Positions 1 to 13,188 of a stretch of 64,000 nucleotides of DNA are shown here, piece after piece. This DNA comes from Aristolochia californica (taxonomy: Eukaryota; Streptophyta; Magnoliopsida; Piperales; Aristolochiaceae): contig JARWKL010000008.1 of assembly GCA_029961685.1 (NCBI GenBank), positions 10,294,501 through 10,358,500 of the forward strand, read 5' to 3'. The translations under genes and the position numbers were made by a program. Position 1 is the first letter of the stretch; each line of letters starts with the position of its first letter. Under the pieces are notes generated by a model that made no database searches, was not told where the DNA came from, and saw only the letters and a list, made by a program, of their open reading frames with translations.

Positions 1-781
1 GAATAGAAAAAATTAAATTCTCAATTTAATGTGCGGTGGGATATTTACATGAGCCAAACAACCCACTTTTTTCCTAATTGAAAAAAGCCTAAAAATCATA
101 GATCATCGTAAATTTTCTGATCGACTAATGATGTGTAATGGCTATAATATTTGTTAGAAATTACATAAGATTTGGTAGTCAACACTCAGTTAAAAATGCC
201 ACGCCCTCCCATTTTCGATGATTTCAAAACCTTATATATAAAAAACCAAAAGAGTTTAATCTCCTTGAAAATAATAGATACTTTATGGAATTGTCTCTCT
301 CTGCATTTGTGAATTTCTGTTTTGGATTTTCAAATTTTGTTCAAATGCAAACTTGAGTTTTCACAATACAATTTTTCTCGTAATCGAAAAGATAAGGCAA
401 ATAGATCACAAGAAAATGAAAATTTTAGAGTTTAAGTGTGCAAAAAATTGAAAACTATATTAAATGTTAGTGAAGAAAATTATTTCATGCACTAAAAATG
501 AACACCAAAGTTTAGTTATCCATGTTTGGGAAATTCCACACGTACAACCCCAAATAGCTTGGTTGAATTTTATCACAAAGAGATTAAATTGAATAAAAGT
601 TAACGTGCAGTGGTATATTTACCAGAAGCAAACAACCCAGTATTTTCCTATTTAAAAAAAACGGACCTTACAATCATAGATCATTGTAAATGTCTTGATC
701 GATTAATGATGTCTAATGGCTATAATTTTTGTCAGTAATGACTGATGGTTTGGGAGTCAACATTCAGTTAAAAATACCTCG

Positions 782-807
782 CCCCCCCCTCCCCTCCCCT
801 CCCCCCC
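782..807 (+). repeat. Poly-C tract with T interruptions
   Basis: C-runs of 8, 4, 4 and 7 separated by single T, in the C-rich box of an A monomer. The minus strand reads as four G-runs with one-base loops and so meets the simple G-quadruplex pattern. The HOR counterpart is the tract at 10770-10807. Confidence 0.9.
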
Positions 808-3213
808 TTTTTAGATGATTGCAAAAGCTAATATATAAAAAACTAAAGAGTTTACAATCCTTAAAAATCACAAATACTTTTTGGAATTATCTCTCTAAGC
901 ATCGGTACATTTCCATTTTGGATGATCATTTTTTTTCAAATCCAAACTTCAGTTTTCACTCTCCAATTTTTCTTGTAAACAAAAAGATAAGGCAAAACTA
1001 GATCACAACCAAATGAAAATTTTAGAGTTGATGTATGCAAATAATTGAAAACTATAATAAATTTAAGTGAAGAAAATTATTTCACGCACTAAAATGAAAA
1101 CAAAGTTTTGTTATCCATGTTTGGGAAATTCCACTACTACAACCCCTAATAGCTTGGTGGTATTTTATATGAAAGAGATTTAAAATTGTTCCTAACATGT
1201 TTTATATATGGATATGCATGCCTGAAACAAATTGAAAATACAAATGACCTATTGATCCAAAAATTTCAAGTAGAAAAAATTACATTCTGAAGTTAACATG
1301 CCGAGGGATGTTTACCAGAACCAAACAACCCACTTTTTGCATATTTACAAAAGCGGACCTAACAATCATAGATCATCGTCAATGTTTTGATCGATTAATG
1401 ATGTGTAATGGCTATACCTTTTTGGGAGTCTAGACTTAGTTAAAAATGCCTCGCACCCCTTTTCCGATGATTGCAAAACAAAATATATAAAAAACTAAAA
1501 GATTTTACAATCCTTAAAAATCATCACAGATACTTTTTGGACTTATCTCTCTTAGCATTTGTGCATTTCCATTTTGGATCAATTTTTTTCAAATCCAAAC
1601 TTGAATTTTCACTCTCCCATTTTTCTCGTAAACAAAAAGATAATGCAAATAGATCAAAAAAAAATAAAAATTTAAGAGTTCATGTATGAAAAAAAATGAA
1701 AACTATAATAAAAGTAAGTGAAAAACAATTTCACGCCCTAAAAATGAAAACCAAAGTTTTGTTATCCATGTTTGGGAAATTCCACTAGTACAACCCCTAA
1801 TAGCTTGGTGGAATTTTATAAGAAAGAGATTTTTAATTGATCCTAACATGTTTTAAATATGGATATGCATGACTGAAACAAGTTGAAGATGCAAATGACA
1901 TAATGATCCAAAATTTTCAAGGTGTAGAAAAAATTAAATTCTCAAGTTAACGTGTGGTGGGATAATTACCAGAGCCAAACAACCCACTTTTTGCCTTATT
2001 ACAAAAAGTGGACCTAACAATCATAGATCATCAAAAATGTTTTGATCGATTAATGATGTGTAACGGCTATAATTTTTCTTAGAAATGACTTATGGTTTGA
2101 GCGTCAACACACAGCTAAAAATGCCTCGCCCCCTTTTTCAATGATTGTAAAATCAAATATATAAAAAAGCTAAAAGAGTTTACAATCTTAAAAAATTATA
2201 GATATTTTTTGGAATTGTCTCTCTCAGCATTTGTGCATTTCCATTTTGGATGTTCAATTTTTTTTCAAATCCAAACTTGTGTTTTCACTCTCCCTTTTTT
2301 CTTGTATACAAAAAGATAAGGCAAATAGATCACAAAAAAATGAAAATTTTAGAGTTTATGAATACAAGATATTGAAAATATAATAAATGTAAATGAAGAA
2401 AATTATTTCATGCACTTAAAATGAACACCAAAGTTTTGTTGTCCATGTTTCTGAAATTACACTAGTACAACCCCAAATAGCTTGGTGGAATTTTATAAGA
2501 AAGAGATTTCTAATTGATCCTAAAATGTTTTAAATATGGATATGCATGCCTCAAACATGTTGAAGATTCAAATGACCTAATGATTCAAAAATTTCAAGGA
2601 GTTTAAAAAATTAAATTCTCAAGTTAAAGTACGGTGGGATATTTACCAGTGCTAAACAACCCTATTTTTGCCTATAAACAAAAAACGGACCTAACAATCA
2701 TTGAACATCGTAAATTTTTTGATCGATTAATGATGTGTAACCGCTTTAATTTTTATTTGCAATGACTTATGGTTTTGGAGTCAACACTTAGTTAATAATA
2801 TGTCGCTTCACATTTTCCGATGATTACAAAACCTAATATATAAAAACTAAAAGAGTATACGTTCCTGAATAATCACAGATACTTTTTGGAATTACCTCTC
2901 TTAGAAATTGTGCAATTCCATTTTGGATATTCAATTTTTTTTCAAATCCGAACTTGAGTTCTAACTCTCCCATTTTTCTCGTAAACAAAAATATAAGGTA
3001 AATAGATCACTACAAAATGAAAATTTTAGAGTTTAAGTAATCAAAAAATTGAAAACTACAATAAATGTAAGTAAATAAAATTATTTCACGCACTAGAAAT
3101 GAACATGAAATTTTTGTTATCCATGTTTGGGAAATTCCACTAGTACAGCCCCTTAGAGCTTGATGAAATTTTATAAGAAAGAGATTTCTAATTGATACTA
3201 ACATGTTTTAAAT

Positions 3214-3489
3214 ATGGATATGCATGCTTGAAACATGTTGAAGATGCAAATGACCTAATGAACAAAAAACTACATGGACTAGAAAAAATTAAATTCTCAA
3301 GTTAACATGTCTGTGTGCAAAAAAAAGAAAACTATAGTAAAAGTAAGTGAAAAAAATTATTTCACGCATTAAAAATGAAAACCAAAGTTTTGTTATCCAT
3401 TTTTGGGAAATTCCATTAGTACAAACCCTAATAACTTGGTGGAATTTTATAAGAAAGAGATTTCTAATTGATCCTAACATGTTTTAAAT
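3214..3489 (+). repeat. Short A monomer (276 bp), first type, HOR copy 1
   Basis: Anchor-to-anchor distance is 276 bp instead of 677. The monomer is normal to about 3305 (ending CTCAAGTTAACATG), then jumps to the TGCAAAAAA...GAAAACTATA segment, so about 400 bp are missing, including the C-rich box and the TATATAAA box. The matching monomer in copy 2 is 13189-13466, so the deletion predates duplication of the HOR. Confidence 0.93.
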
Positions 3490-3930
3490 ATGGATATGCA
3501 TAACTGAAACATGTTGAAGATGCAAATGACATAATGATCCAAAAATTTCAAAGAGTAGAAAAAATTAAATTCTCAAGTTATCGTGCGGTGGGATATTTAC
3601 GAGAGCCAAACAACCCACGTTTTGCCAATTTACAAAAAGCAAACCTAACAATGATAGATCATCATAAATTTTTTGATAGATTAATGATGTGTATCGGCTA
3701 TAATTTTTCTTAGAAATGACTTATGGTTTGAGAGGTAACACACAGCTAAAAATGCCTCGCCCCCCTATTCCGATGATTTCAAAAACAAATATATAAAAAA
3801 ATGAAAGAGTTTACAATCCTTAAAAATCATAGATACTTTTTGGAATTATCTCCTTAGCATTTGTGCATTTCTATTTTGGATGTTCAAGTTTTTTTCAAAT
3901 TCAAACTTGAGTTTTCACTCTCCCTTTTTT

Positions 3931-5284
3931 CACGTATACTAAAAGATAAGGCAGATAGATCACAACAAAATGAAAATTTAAGAGTTTATGTATGAAAAAA
4001 AATTAAAATCTATAATAAATGTAAATGAAAAAAATTACTTCACCCACTAAAAATGAACACCAAAGTTATGTTATCCATGTTTGGGAAATTCCACTAGTAC
4101 AACCCCTGATAACTTGGTGGAATTTTATAAGAAAGAAATTTCTAATTGATACTAAATTGTTTTAAATATGGATATGCATGCCTCAAACATGTTGAAGATG
4201 CAAATGACCAAATGGAACAAAAATTTCGAGTAGAAAAAATTAAATTCTCAAGTAAACGTACGGTGTGATATTTACCAGTGCCAGACAACCCTGTTTTTGC
4301 CTATTAACAAAAAACAGACCTAACAATCATAGATCATTCTAAATGTTTTGATCGATTAATGATGTGTAACGGCTATAATTTTTGTTAGTAATGACTTATG
4401 ATTTTTCAGTCAACACTTAGTTAAAAATGCCTCGCGCCCCCTTTTCTAATGATTGCAAAACCTATTATATAAAAAACTAAAAGAGTTTTCATTCCAGAAA
4501 AATCATAGATACTTTTTGGAATTATCTCTCTCAGAAATTGTGCAATTCAATTTTGGATATTCAATTTTTTTTCTAATCCAAACTTGAGGTTTCTATCTCC
4601 CATATTTCACGTATACTAAAAGATAAGGCAGATAGATCACAACAAAATGAAAATTTAAGAGTTTATGTATGAAAAAAAATTGAAATCTATAATAAATTTA
4701 AATGAAAAAAATTACTTCACCCACTAAAAATGAACACCAAATTTATGTTATCCATGTTTGGGAAATTCCACTAGTACAACCCCTGATAACTTGGTGGAAT
4801 TTTATAAGAAAGAGATTTCTAATTGATACTAAATTGTTTTAAATATGGATATGCATGCCTCAAACATGTTGAAGATGCAAATGACCAAATGAAACAAAAA
4901 TTTCGAGTAGAAAAAATTAAATTCTCAAGTAAACGTACGGTGTGATATTTACCAGTGCCAGACAACCCTGTTTTTGCCTATTAACAAAAAATAGACCTAA
5001 CAATCATAGATCATCGTAAATATTTTGATCGATTAATGATGTGTAACGGCTATAATTTTTGTTAGTAATGACTTATGATTTTGCAGTCAACACTTAGTTA
5101 AAAATGCCTCGCGCCCCCTTTTCTAATGATTGCAAAACCTATTATATAAAATACTAAAAGAGTTTTCATTCCAGAAAAATCACAGATACTTTTTGAAATT
5201 ATCTCTCTCAGAAATTGTGCAATTCAATTTTGGATATTCAATTTTTTTTCTAATCCAAACTTGAGGTTTCAATCTCCCATTTTT
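3931..5284 (+). repeat. Recent tandem duplication of one A monomer (2 x 677 bp)
   Basis: Positions 3931-4607 and 4608-5284 are near-identical, with roughly 15-18 differences by eye. They share unusual variants such as CACGTATACTAAAAG, ACCCCTGATAACTTGG and CAGTGCCAGACAACC. HOR copy 2 has a single equivalent monomer, so the gain happened in copy 1 after the HOR itself duplicated. This is a one-monomer unequal exchange caught in the sequence. Confidence 0.88.
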
Positions 5285-5506
5285 CTCGTAAACAAAAAGA
5301 TAAGGCAAATAGATCACAACAAAATGAAAATTTTAGAGTTTATATATGCAAAAAATTGAAAACTATAATAAATGTAACTAAAGAAAATTATTTCATGCAC
5401 TAGAAATGAACACCAAAGTTTTGTTATCCATGTTTGGGAAATTCCACTTGTACAATCCCTAAGAGCTTGGCGGAATTTTATAAGAAAGAGATTTTTAATT
5501 GATCCT

Positions 5507-5546
5507 AACATGTTTTAAATATGGATATGCATGCCTGAAACATGTT
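5507..5546. other. Example of the conserved 9-bp dyad (family A)
   Basis: AACATGTTT at 5507-5515 and its exact reverse complement AAACATGTT at 5538-5546 flank a 22-bp loop that contains ATGGATATGCATGC, itself with palindromic ATGCAT and GCATGC. Most A monomers show the same dyad around the anchor, some with one changed base. It can in principle extrude as a cruciform. A protein-binding role is inference only. Confidence 0.8.
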
Positions 5547-5796
5547 GAAGATGTAAATGACCTAATGAAACAAAAATTTCAAGGACTAGAAAAAATTAAA
5601 TTCTCAAGTTAACGTATCTGTATGCAAAAAATTGAAAACTATAATAAACGTAAGTGAAGAAAATTATTTCACGCACTAAAAATGAACACAAAAGTTTTGT
5701 TATCAATGTTTTGGAAATTCCACTAGTACAACCCCTAATAGCATGGGGAAATTTTATATGAAAGATATTTCTAATTGATCCTATCTTGCTTTAAAT
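5521..5796 (+). repeat. Short A monomer (276 bp), second type, HOR copy 1
   Basis: Anchor spacing is 276 bp. The junction at about 5613-5622 joins CTCAAGTTAACGTA to TCTGTATGCAAAAAATTG, the same two monomer points as the first short monomer. The two short types are probably copies of one original deletion. The counterpart in copy 2 is 14803-15078. Confidence 0.93.
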
Positions 5797-6747
5797 ATGG
5801 ATATGCATGCCTGAAACATGTTGAAGTTGCAAATGACCTAATGATCCAAAAATTTCTAGGATAGACAAAATTAAATTCTCAAGTTAACGTGTGGTGGGAT
5901 ATTTACTAGAGCCAAACAACCCACTTTATGCCTATTTACAAAAAGCGAACCTAACAATCATAGATCATTGTAAATATTGTGATCGATTAATGATGTGTAA
6001 CGGCTATAATTTTTGTTAGTAATGACTATTGGTTAGGGAGTCATCACTCAGTTAAAAATGCATCGCCCCTCCTTTTATGTTGAATGCAAAACCTAATATA
6101 TAAAAAACTAAAAGAGTTTACAACGCTTAAAAATCATAGACACTTTTTGGAATTATCTCTCTCAACATTTGTGCATTTCCAGTTTGGAGGTTCAATTTTT
6201 TTTCAAATCCAAATTTGAGTTTTCATGCTTGCATTTTTTCGTAAACAAAAAGATAAGGCAAATAGATCACAAAAAAATGAAAATTTTAGAGTTTATGTGT
6301 GCAAAAAATGGAAAACTACAATAAATAAAAGTAAAGAAAATTATTTCACGCACTAAAAATGACCACCAAAGTTTTGTTATCCATGTTTTGGAAATTCCAC
6401 TAGTACAACACCTAATAGCATGGTGGAATTTTATAAGAAAGAGATTTCTAATTGATCATAAAATGGTTTAAATGTGGATAAGCATGCCTGAAACATGTTG
6501 AAGATGCAAATGTCCTAATGATCCAAAATTTCAAGGAGTAGAAAAAATTATATTCTCAAGTTAACGTGCGGTGGGATATTTACATTAGCCAAACAACACT
6601 TTCTGCCTATTTATAAAAAGTGAACCTAACAATCATAAATCATCGTAAATGTTATGCTCGATTAATGATGTGTAACGGCTATAATTTTTGTTAGAAATGA
6701 CTTATGGTTTGGGAGTCAACTCTCAGTTAAAAATGCCAAGCAACACT

Positions 6748-6775
6748 CCCCCCCCCCCCCCCCCCCCCCCCCCCC
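6748..6775 (+). repeat. Poly-C tract (28 C)
   Basis: Uninterrupted C-run in the C-rich box of an A monomer, preceded by CAACACT. The HOR copy 2 counterpart near 16010 lacks the whole box. The length may be uncertain because homopolymers are hard to sequence. Confidence 0.9.
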
Positions 6776-7641
6776 ACTATTTTTTGATGATTGCAAAACC
6801 TAATATATAAAAAACTGAAAATGATGCTTAAAAATCATAGATACATTTTGGAAGTATCTCTCACAGCATTTGTGCATTTCCATTTTGGATGGTCAATTTT
6901 TTTTCAAATCCAAACATGAGTTTTCACTCTCCCATTTTTCTCGTCAACAAAAAGAAAAGGCAAATAGCTCACCACTAATGAAAAATTTAGAGTTTACATA
7001 TGCAAAAAATTCAAAACCATAATAAATGTAAGTGAAGAAAATTATCTTACGCACTAAAAATGAACACCAAAGTTTAATTATCCATGTTCGGGAAATTCAA
7101 CTAGTACAACCCATTACCTTGGTGGAATTTTATAAGGAAGTGATTTCTAACTGATCCCAACATGTTTTAAATATGGTTATGCATGCCTAAAACATGTAGA
7201 AGATGCAAAAGACCTAACAATCCAAAAATTTCAAGGAGTAGAAAAAATTAAATTCTCAAGTTAACGCGCAATGGGAAATTTAGTAGAGCCCAACAACCTA
7301 GTTTTGTTCCTATTTAAAAAAAAATGGACCTAACAATCATAGATCATCGTCAATATTTTGATCGATTAATTATGTATAACGGCTATAATTTTTGTTAGAA
7401 ATAACTTATGGTTTGGGAGTCAACACTCAGTTAAAAATGCCTCACTTCCCCTTTTCCGATGATTGCAAAACCTAATATATAAAAAACTAAAAGAGTTTAC
7501 AATCCTTAAAAATCACAGATAGTTTTTGGAATTATCTTTCTCTGCATTTGCGCATATCCATTTTGGATGTTCAATTTATTTTCAAATCCAAACTAGAGTT
7601 TTCACTCTCCCATTTTTCTCGTATAACCATTTTTACTTTTT

Positions 7642-7708
7642 TCATACATAAAATCTCCCTTTTTATAGTTTTCACTCTCCCTTTTTCATACATAAAATCT
7701 TAAATTTC
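7642..7708 (-). repeat. Inverted patch of A-monomer sequence
   Basis: TCATACATAAAATCT appears at 7642-7656 and again at 7687-7701 (continuing TTAAATTT to 7708), with TTATAGTTTTCA at 7663-7674 between them. Read on the minus strand, 7663-7708 matches the monomer segment AAATTTAAGA.TTTATGTATGA followed by TGAAAACTATAA (21 of 22 bases in the longer block). Everywhere else the monomers run in one orientation. The patch lies where HOR copy 1 lacks the monomer present at 16948-17638 in copy 2, so it probably marks a template-switch repair event. Part of the middle (TTTTCACTCTCCCTTTTT) also matches the direct strand, so the exact breakpoints are unclear. Confidence 0.7.
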
Positions 7709-10700
7709 TTCGTGCACTAAAAATAAACACCAAAATTTTGGGAAATTCCACTAGTATAACCCCTAATAGCTTGGTGGAATTTTATAAGAAAGAAATTTCT
7801 AATTGATCCTAAAATGTTTTAAATATGGATAAGCATGCCTCAAACATGTTGAAGATGCAAATGACTTAATGATCCCAAAATTTCAAGGTGAAGAAAAAAT
7901 TAAATTCTCAAGTTAACTTGCGGTGGGATATTTACCAGTGCCAAACAACCCTGTTTTTGCCTATTTATAAAAAGCTGACCTAACAATTATAGATCATCGT
8001 AAATGTTTTGATCGATTAAAGATGTGTAATGCCTATAATTTTTGTTAGTAATAACTTATGCTTTTGGAGTCAGCACTTAGATAAAAATGCCTCGCCCCCC
8101 CCTTTTTCGATGATTGCAAAACCTAATATATAAAATACTAAAAGAGTTTACAATCCTAAAAAATCACATATACTTTTCGGGATTATCTTTCTCAGTATTT
8201 GTGCCATTCCAATTTGGATATTCAATTTTTTTTCAAATACAACCTTGAGTTTTCACTCTCCCATTTTTCTCGTAAACAAAAAGATAAGGCAAATAGATCA
8301 CAACAAAATGAAAATTTTAGAGTTTATGAATGGAAAAAATTGAAAATTCTAAAAATGTAAGTGAAGAAAATTATTTCACGCACTAAAAAGGCACACCAAG
8401 TTTTGTTATCCATGTTTGGGAAATTCCACTCGTACAACTGCAAAGAGCTTGGTGGAATTTTATAAGAAAGAGATTTCTAATTGATCTAACATGTTTTAAA
8501 TATGGATATGCATGCGTTAAACATGTTGAAGATGCAAATGACCTAATGATCCAAAAATTTCATGCAGTAGAAAAACTTAAATTCCCAAGTTAACGTGAGG
8601 TGGCATATTTACCAGAGCCAAACAACCTACTTTTTGCCAAGTTTACAAAAAGAGGACCTAACAATCATTGATCATCGTAAATGTTTTTATCGATTAATGA
8701 TGTGTAATGGCTCTAATTTTTGTTGAAAATGACTTATGGTCTGGGAGTCAACACTCATTTAAAAATGCCTCGCCCCCCTTTTTCGATGATTGCAAAACCT
8801 ACTATATAAAAAACTAAAAGAGTTTTCAATCCTTAAAATTCACATATACTTTTTGGAATTATCTCTCTCAGCATTTGTGCATTTCCATTTTGGATGTTCA
8901 ATTTTTTTTCATATCCAACTATGATTTTTCACTCTCCCACTTTTCTCGTAAATAGATCACAACAAAATGAAAATTTTAGAATTTATGTATGCAAAAAATT
9001 GAAAACTTTAATAAATGTAAGTGAAGAAAATTATATCACAGACTAAAAATGAACACCAAAGTTTTGTTATCTATGTTTGGGAAATTCAACAACCCCTAAT
9101 AGCTTTGTGGAATTTTATAAGGAAGAGATTTCTAATTGATCCTAACATGTTTTAAATATGGATAGGCATGCCTGAAACATGCTGAAGATGCAAATGACCT
9201 AATGATCCAAAACTTTCAAGGAGTAGAAAAAATTAAATTCTCAAGTTAACGTGCGATGGGATATTTACCAGAGCCAAACAACCCACTTTTGGCCTATTTT
9301 ACAAAAGGCGGACCTAACAATCATATATCATCATAAATGTTTTGATCGATTAATAATGTGTAACGGGGTTAGAAATGACTTATGGTTTTGGAGTCAACAT
9401 TCAGTTTAAAATGCATCGCCTTCCCTTTTCTGATAATTGAAAAACCTAAAATATAAAAAACTAAAAGAGTTTACAATCCTTAAAAATCACAATTACTTTT
9501 TGGAATTTCTCTCTCAGCATTTGTGCAGATCCATTTTGGATGTTCAATGTTTTTTCAAATCCAAACTTGAGTTTTCACTGTTCCTTTTTTCTCGTAAAAA
9601 AAAGATAAGCCAAATAGATCTCAAAAAAATGAAAATTTTAGACTTTATGTATGTAAAAAATCAATAACTATAATAAATGTAAGTGAAGAAAATTATTTCC
9701 CGCACTAAAAATTAACACCAAAGTTTTCTTATCCATGTTGGGGAAATTCCACTTGTGCAACCCCTAATAGCTTGGTGGAATTTTATAAGAAAGAGATTTC
9801 TAATTGGTACTAACATGCTTTAAATATGGATATGCAAGCGTGAATTGAAGATGCAAATGACCTAATGATCCAAAAATTTCAAAGGACTAGAAAAAAATTA
9901 AATTCTCAATTTAATGTGCGGTGGGATATTTACATGAGCCAAACCACCCACTTTTTGCCTAATTACAAAAAGCCTAACAATCATAGATCATCGTAAATGT
10001 TTTGATCGATTAAAATTGTGTAATGGCAATAGTATTTGTTAGAAATTACATAAGGTTTGGCAGTCAACACTCAGTTAAAAATGCCTCGCCCTCCCTTTTT
10101 CGATGATTTCAAAACCTTATATATAAAAAACCAAAAGAGTTTAATCTCCTTAAAAATAACAGATACTTTATGGAATTATCTCTCTCTGCATTTGTGCATT
10201 TCCGTTTTGGATTTTCAAATTTTGTTCAAATGCAAACTTGAGTTCTCACAATACAATTTTTCTCGTAATCGAATAGATAAGGCAAATAGATCACAACAAA
10301 ATGAAACTTTTAGAGTTTAAATTTGAAAAAAATAGAAAACTATATTAAATGTTAGTGAAGAAAATTATTTCACGCACTAAAAATGAACACCAAAGTTTAG
10401 TTATCCATGTTTGGGAAATTCCACTAGTACAGCCCCTAATAGCTTGGTTGAATTTTATAACAAAGAGATTTCTAATTGATCCTAACATGTTTTAAATATG
10501 GATATGCATGCCTGAAACATGTTGAAGATGCAAATGACCTAGTGATCCAAAAATTTCAAGGAGTAGAAAAAATTAAATTCTCAAGTTAACGTGCGGTGGT
10601 ATATTTACTAGAAGCAAACAACCCAGTATTTGCCTATTTGCAAAAAGCGGACCAAACAATCATAGATCATTGTAAATTTCTTGATCGATTGATGATGTCT

Positions 10701-10768
10701 AACGGCTATAATTTTTGTTAGAAATGACTTATGGTTTGGGAATCAACACTCAGTTAAAAATACCTCCT

Positions 10769-10769
<1 letters not shown>

Positions 10770-10803
<34 letters not shown>

Positions 10804-10807
10804 CCCC
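10770..10807 (+). repeat. Poly-C tract (31 C, T, 6 C)
   Basis: The longest C-run in the window, in the C-rich box of an A monomer. It matches the interrupted tract at 782-807 in HOR copy 1, so the length or interruptions changed after the HOR duplicated. Confidence 0.9.
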
Positions 10808-13188
10808 ATTTTTAGATGATTGCAAAAGCTAATATTTAAATAACTAAAGAGTTTACAATCCTTAAAAATCACATATACTTTTTGGAATTATTTCTCTCAT
10901 CATCTGTGCATTTCCATTTTGGATGATCATTTTTTTTCAAATCCAAACTTGAGTTTTCACTCTCCCATTTTTCTTGTAAACAAAAAGATAAGGCAAATAG
11001 ATCACAAAAAAAAAGAAAATTTTAGAGTTGATGTATGCAAATAATTGAAAACTATAATAAATTTAAGTGAAGAAAATTATTTCACGCACTAAAATGAAGA
11101 CCAAAGTTTTGTTATCCATATTTGGGAAATTCCACTAGTACAACCCCTAATAGCTTGGTGGTATTTTATATGAAAGAGATTTCAAAATGTTCCTAACATG
11201 TTTTTATACATGGATATGCTTGCCTGAAACATATTGAAGATGCAAATGACTTAATGATCCAAAAATTTCGAGTAGAAAAAATTAAATTCTGAAGTTAACA
11301 TGCTGTGGGATTTTTACCAGAACCAAACAACCCACTTTTTGCATATTTTCAAAAGCAGGCCTAACAATCATAGATCATCTTTAATGTTTTGATCGATTAA
11401 TGATGTGTAACGGCTATACCTTTTGTTAGAAATGACTTATGGTTTGGGAGTCAACAGTCAGTTAAAAATGCCTCGCACCCCTTTTCCGATGATTGCAAAA
11501 CCAAATATATAAAAAACTAAAAGATTTTGTAATCCTTAAAAATTACAGATACTTTTTGGACTTATCTCTCTCAGCATTTGTCCATTTCCATTTTGGATGT
11601 TCAATTTTTTTTCAAATCCAAACTTGAGTTTTCACTCTCCCATTTTTCTCGTAAAAAAAAAGATAATGCAAATAGATAAAAACTAAATGAAACTTTAGGA
11701 TGCAAAAAATTGAAAACTATAACAAAATTAAGTGAAAAAAAATTTCATGCACTAAAAATGAACACCAAAGTCTTGTTATCCATGTTTGGGAAATTCCACT
11801 AGTACAACCCCTAATAGCTTGGTGGAATTTTATAAGAAAGAGATTTCTAATTGATCCTAACATGTTTTAAAAATGGATATGAATGACTGAAATTAGTTGA
11901 AGATGCAAATGACATAATGATCCAAAATTTTCAAGGAGTAAAAAAAATTAAATTCTCAAGTTATCGTGTGGTGGGATATGTACCAGAGCCAAACAACCCA
12001 CTTTTTGCCTATTTAAAAAAAGCAGACCTAAAAATCATAGATCATCAAAAATGTTTTGCTCGATGAATGATTTGTAACGGCTATAATTTTTCTTAGAAAT
12101 GACTTATGGTTTGAGCATCAACACAGCTAAAAATGCCTCGCCCCCTTTTTTCGACGATTGCAAAACCAAATATATAAAAAAACTAAAAGAGTTTACAATC
12201 TTAAAAAATCATAGATACTTCTTGGAATTATCTCTCTCAGCATTTTTTCATTTCCATTTTAGATGTTCAATTTCTTTTTCAAATCCAAACTTGAGTTTTC
12301 ACCCTCCCTTTTTTCTAGTTTACAAAAAGATAAGGCAAATACATCACAACAAAATGAAAATTTTAGAGTTTATGTATATAAAATATTGAAAACAATAATA
12401 AATGTAAATGAAGAAAATTATTTCACGCACTAAAAATGAACACCAAAGTTTTGTTGTCTTGGTGGAATTTTATAAGAAAGAGATTTCTAATTGATCCTAA
12501 AATGTTTTAAATATGGATATGCGTGCCTCAAACATGTTGAAGATGCAAATGACCTAATGATTCAAATTTTTCATGGAGTTGAAAAAATTAAGTTCTCAAG
12601 TAAACGTACAGTGGGATATTTACTAGTGCTAAACAACCCTATTTTTGCCTATTAACAAAAAACGGACCAAAAATCATAGATCATCGTAAATGTTTTGATC
12701 GATTAATAATGTGTAATGGCTATAACTTTTTTTTGTAACGACTTATGGTTTTGGAGTCAACACTTAGTTAAAAATGAGTCGCTTCCCCTTTTTCAATGAT
12801 AGCAAAACCTAATATATAAAAAACTAAAAGAGTATACATTCCTGAATAATCACAGATACTTTTTGGAATTACCTCTCTTAGCAATTGTGCAATTCCATTT
12901 TGGATATTCAATTTTTTTTCAAATCCGAACTTGAGTTTTCACTCTCCCATTTTCTCGTAAACAAAAAGATAAGTCAAATAGATCACAACAAAATGAAAAT
13001 TTTAGAGTTTTGTATGCCAAAAATTTAAAACTATAATAAATGTAAGTAAAGAAAATTATTTCACGCACTAGAAATGAACATGAAAGTTTTTTTATCCATG
13101 TTTGGGAAATTCCATTAGTACAACCCCTTAGAGCTTGATGGAATTTTATAAGAAAGAGATTTCTAATAGATACTAACATGTTTTAAAT

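Larger units (their letters stand above)
1..9895 (+). repeat. Satellite family A, higher-order repeat copy 1
   Basis: Direct tandem array of AT-rich monomers with a modal length of 676-678 bp. I phased it on the anchor ATGGATATGCATG, found (with variants) at 1208, 1859, 2536, 3214, 3490, 4168, 4845, 5521, 5797, 6474, 7173, 7825, 8502, 9158 and 9836. Positions 11 onward match 9896 onward, so the HOR period is 9885 bp here. Paired landmarks are 3276 with 13251, 5583 with 14865, 7886 with 17700, and 9061 with 18895. Shifts in the offset mark indels between copies: about 90 bp is lost near 590 (two monomers fused, anchor missing), one monomer is extra at 3931-5284, and one is missing near 7700. 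No gene is present. The open frames of 60-87 codons inside are monomer segments without stops. Position 1 falls inside a monomer, so the array continues upstream. Confidence 0.95.

Noticed and set aside
3010..3204. Minus-strand open frames of 60-90 codons starting MLVSIRN or MLGSIRN in family A
   Set aside because: They recur at the same monomer position because the DNA repeats. There is no domain or codon signal, and most copies are broken.
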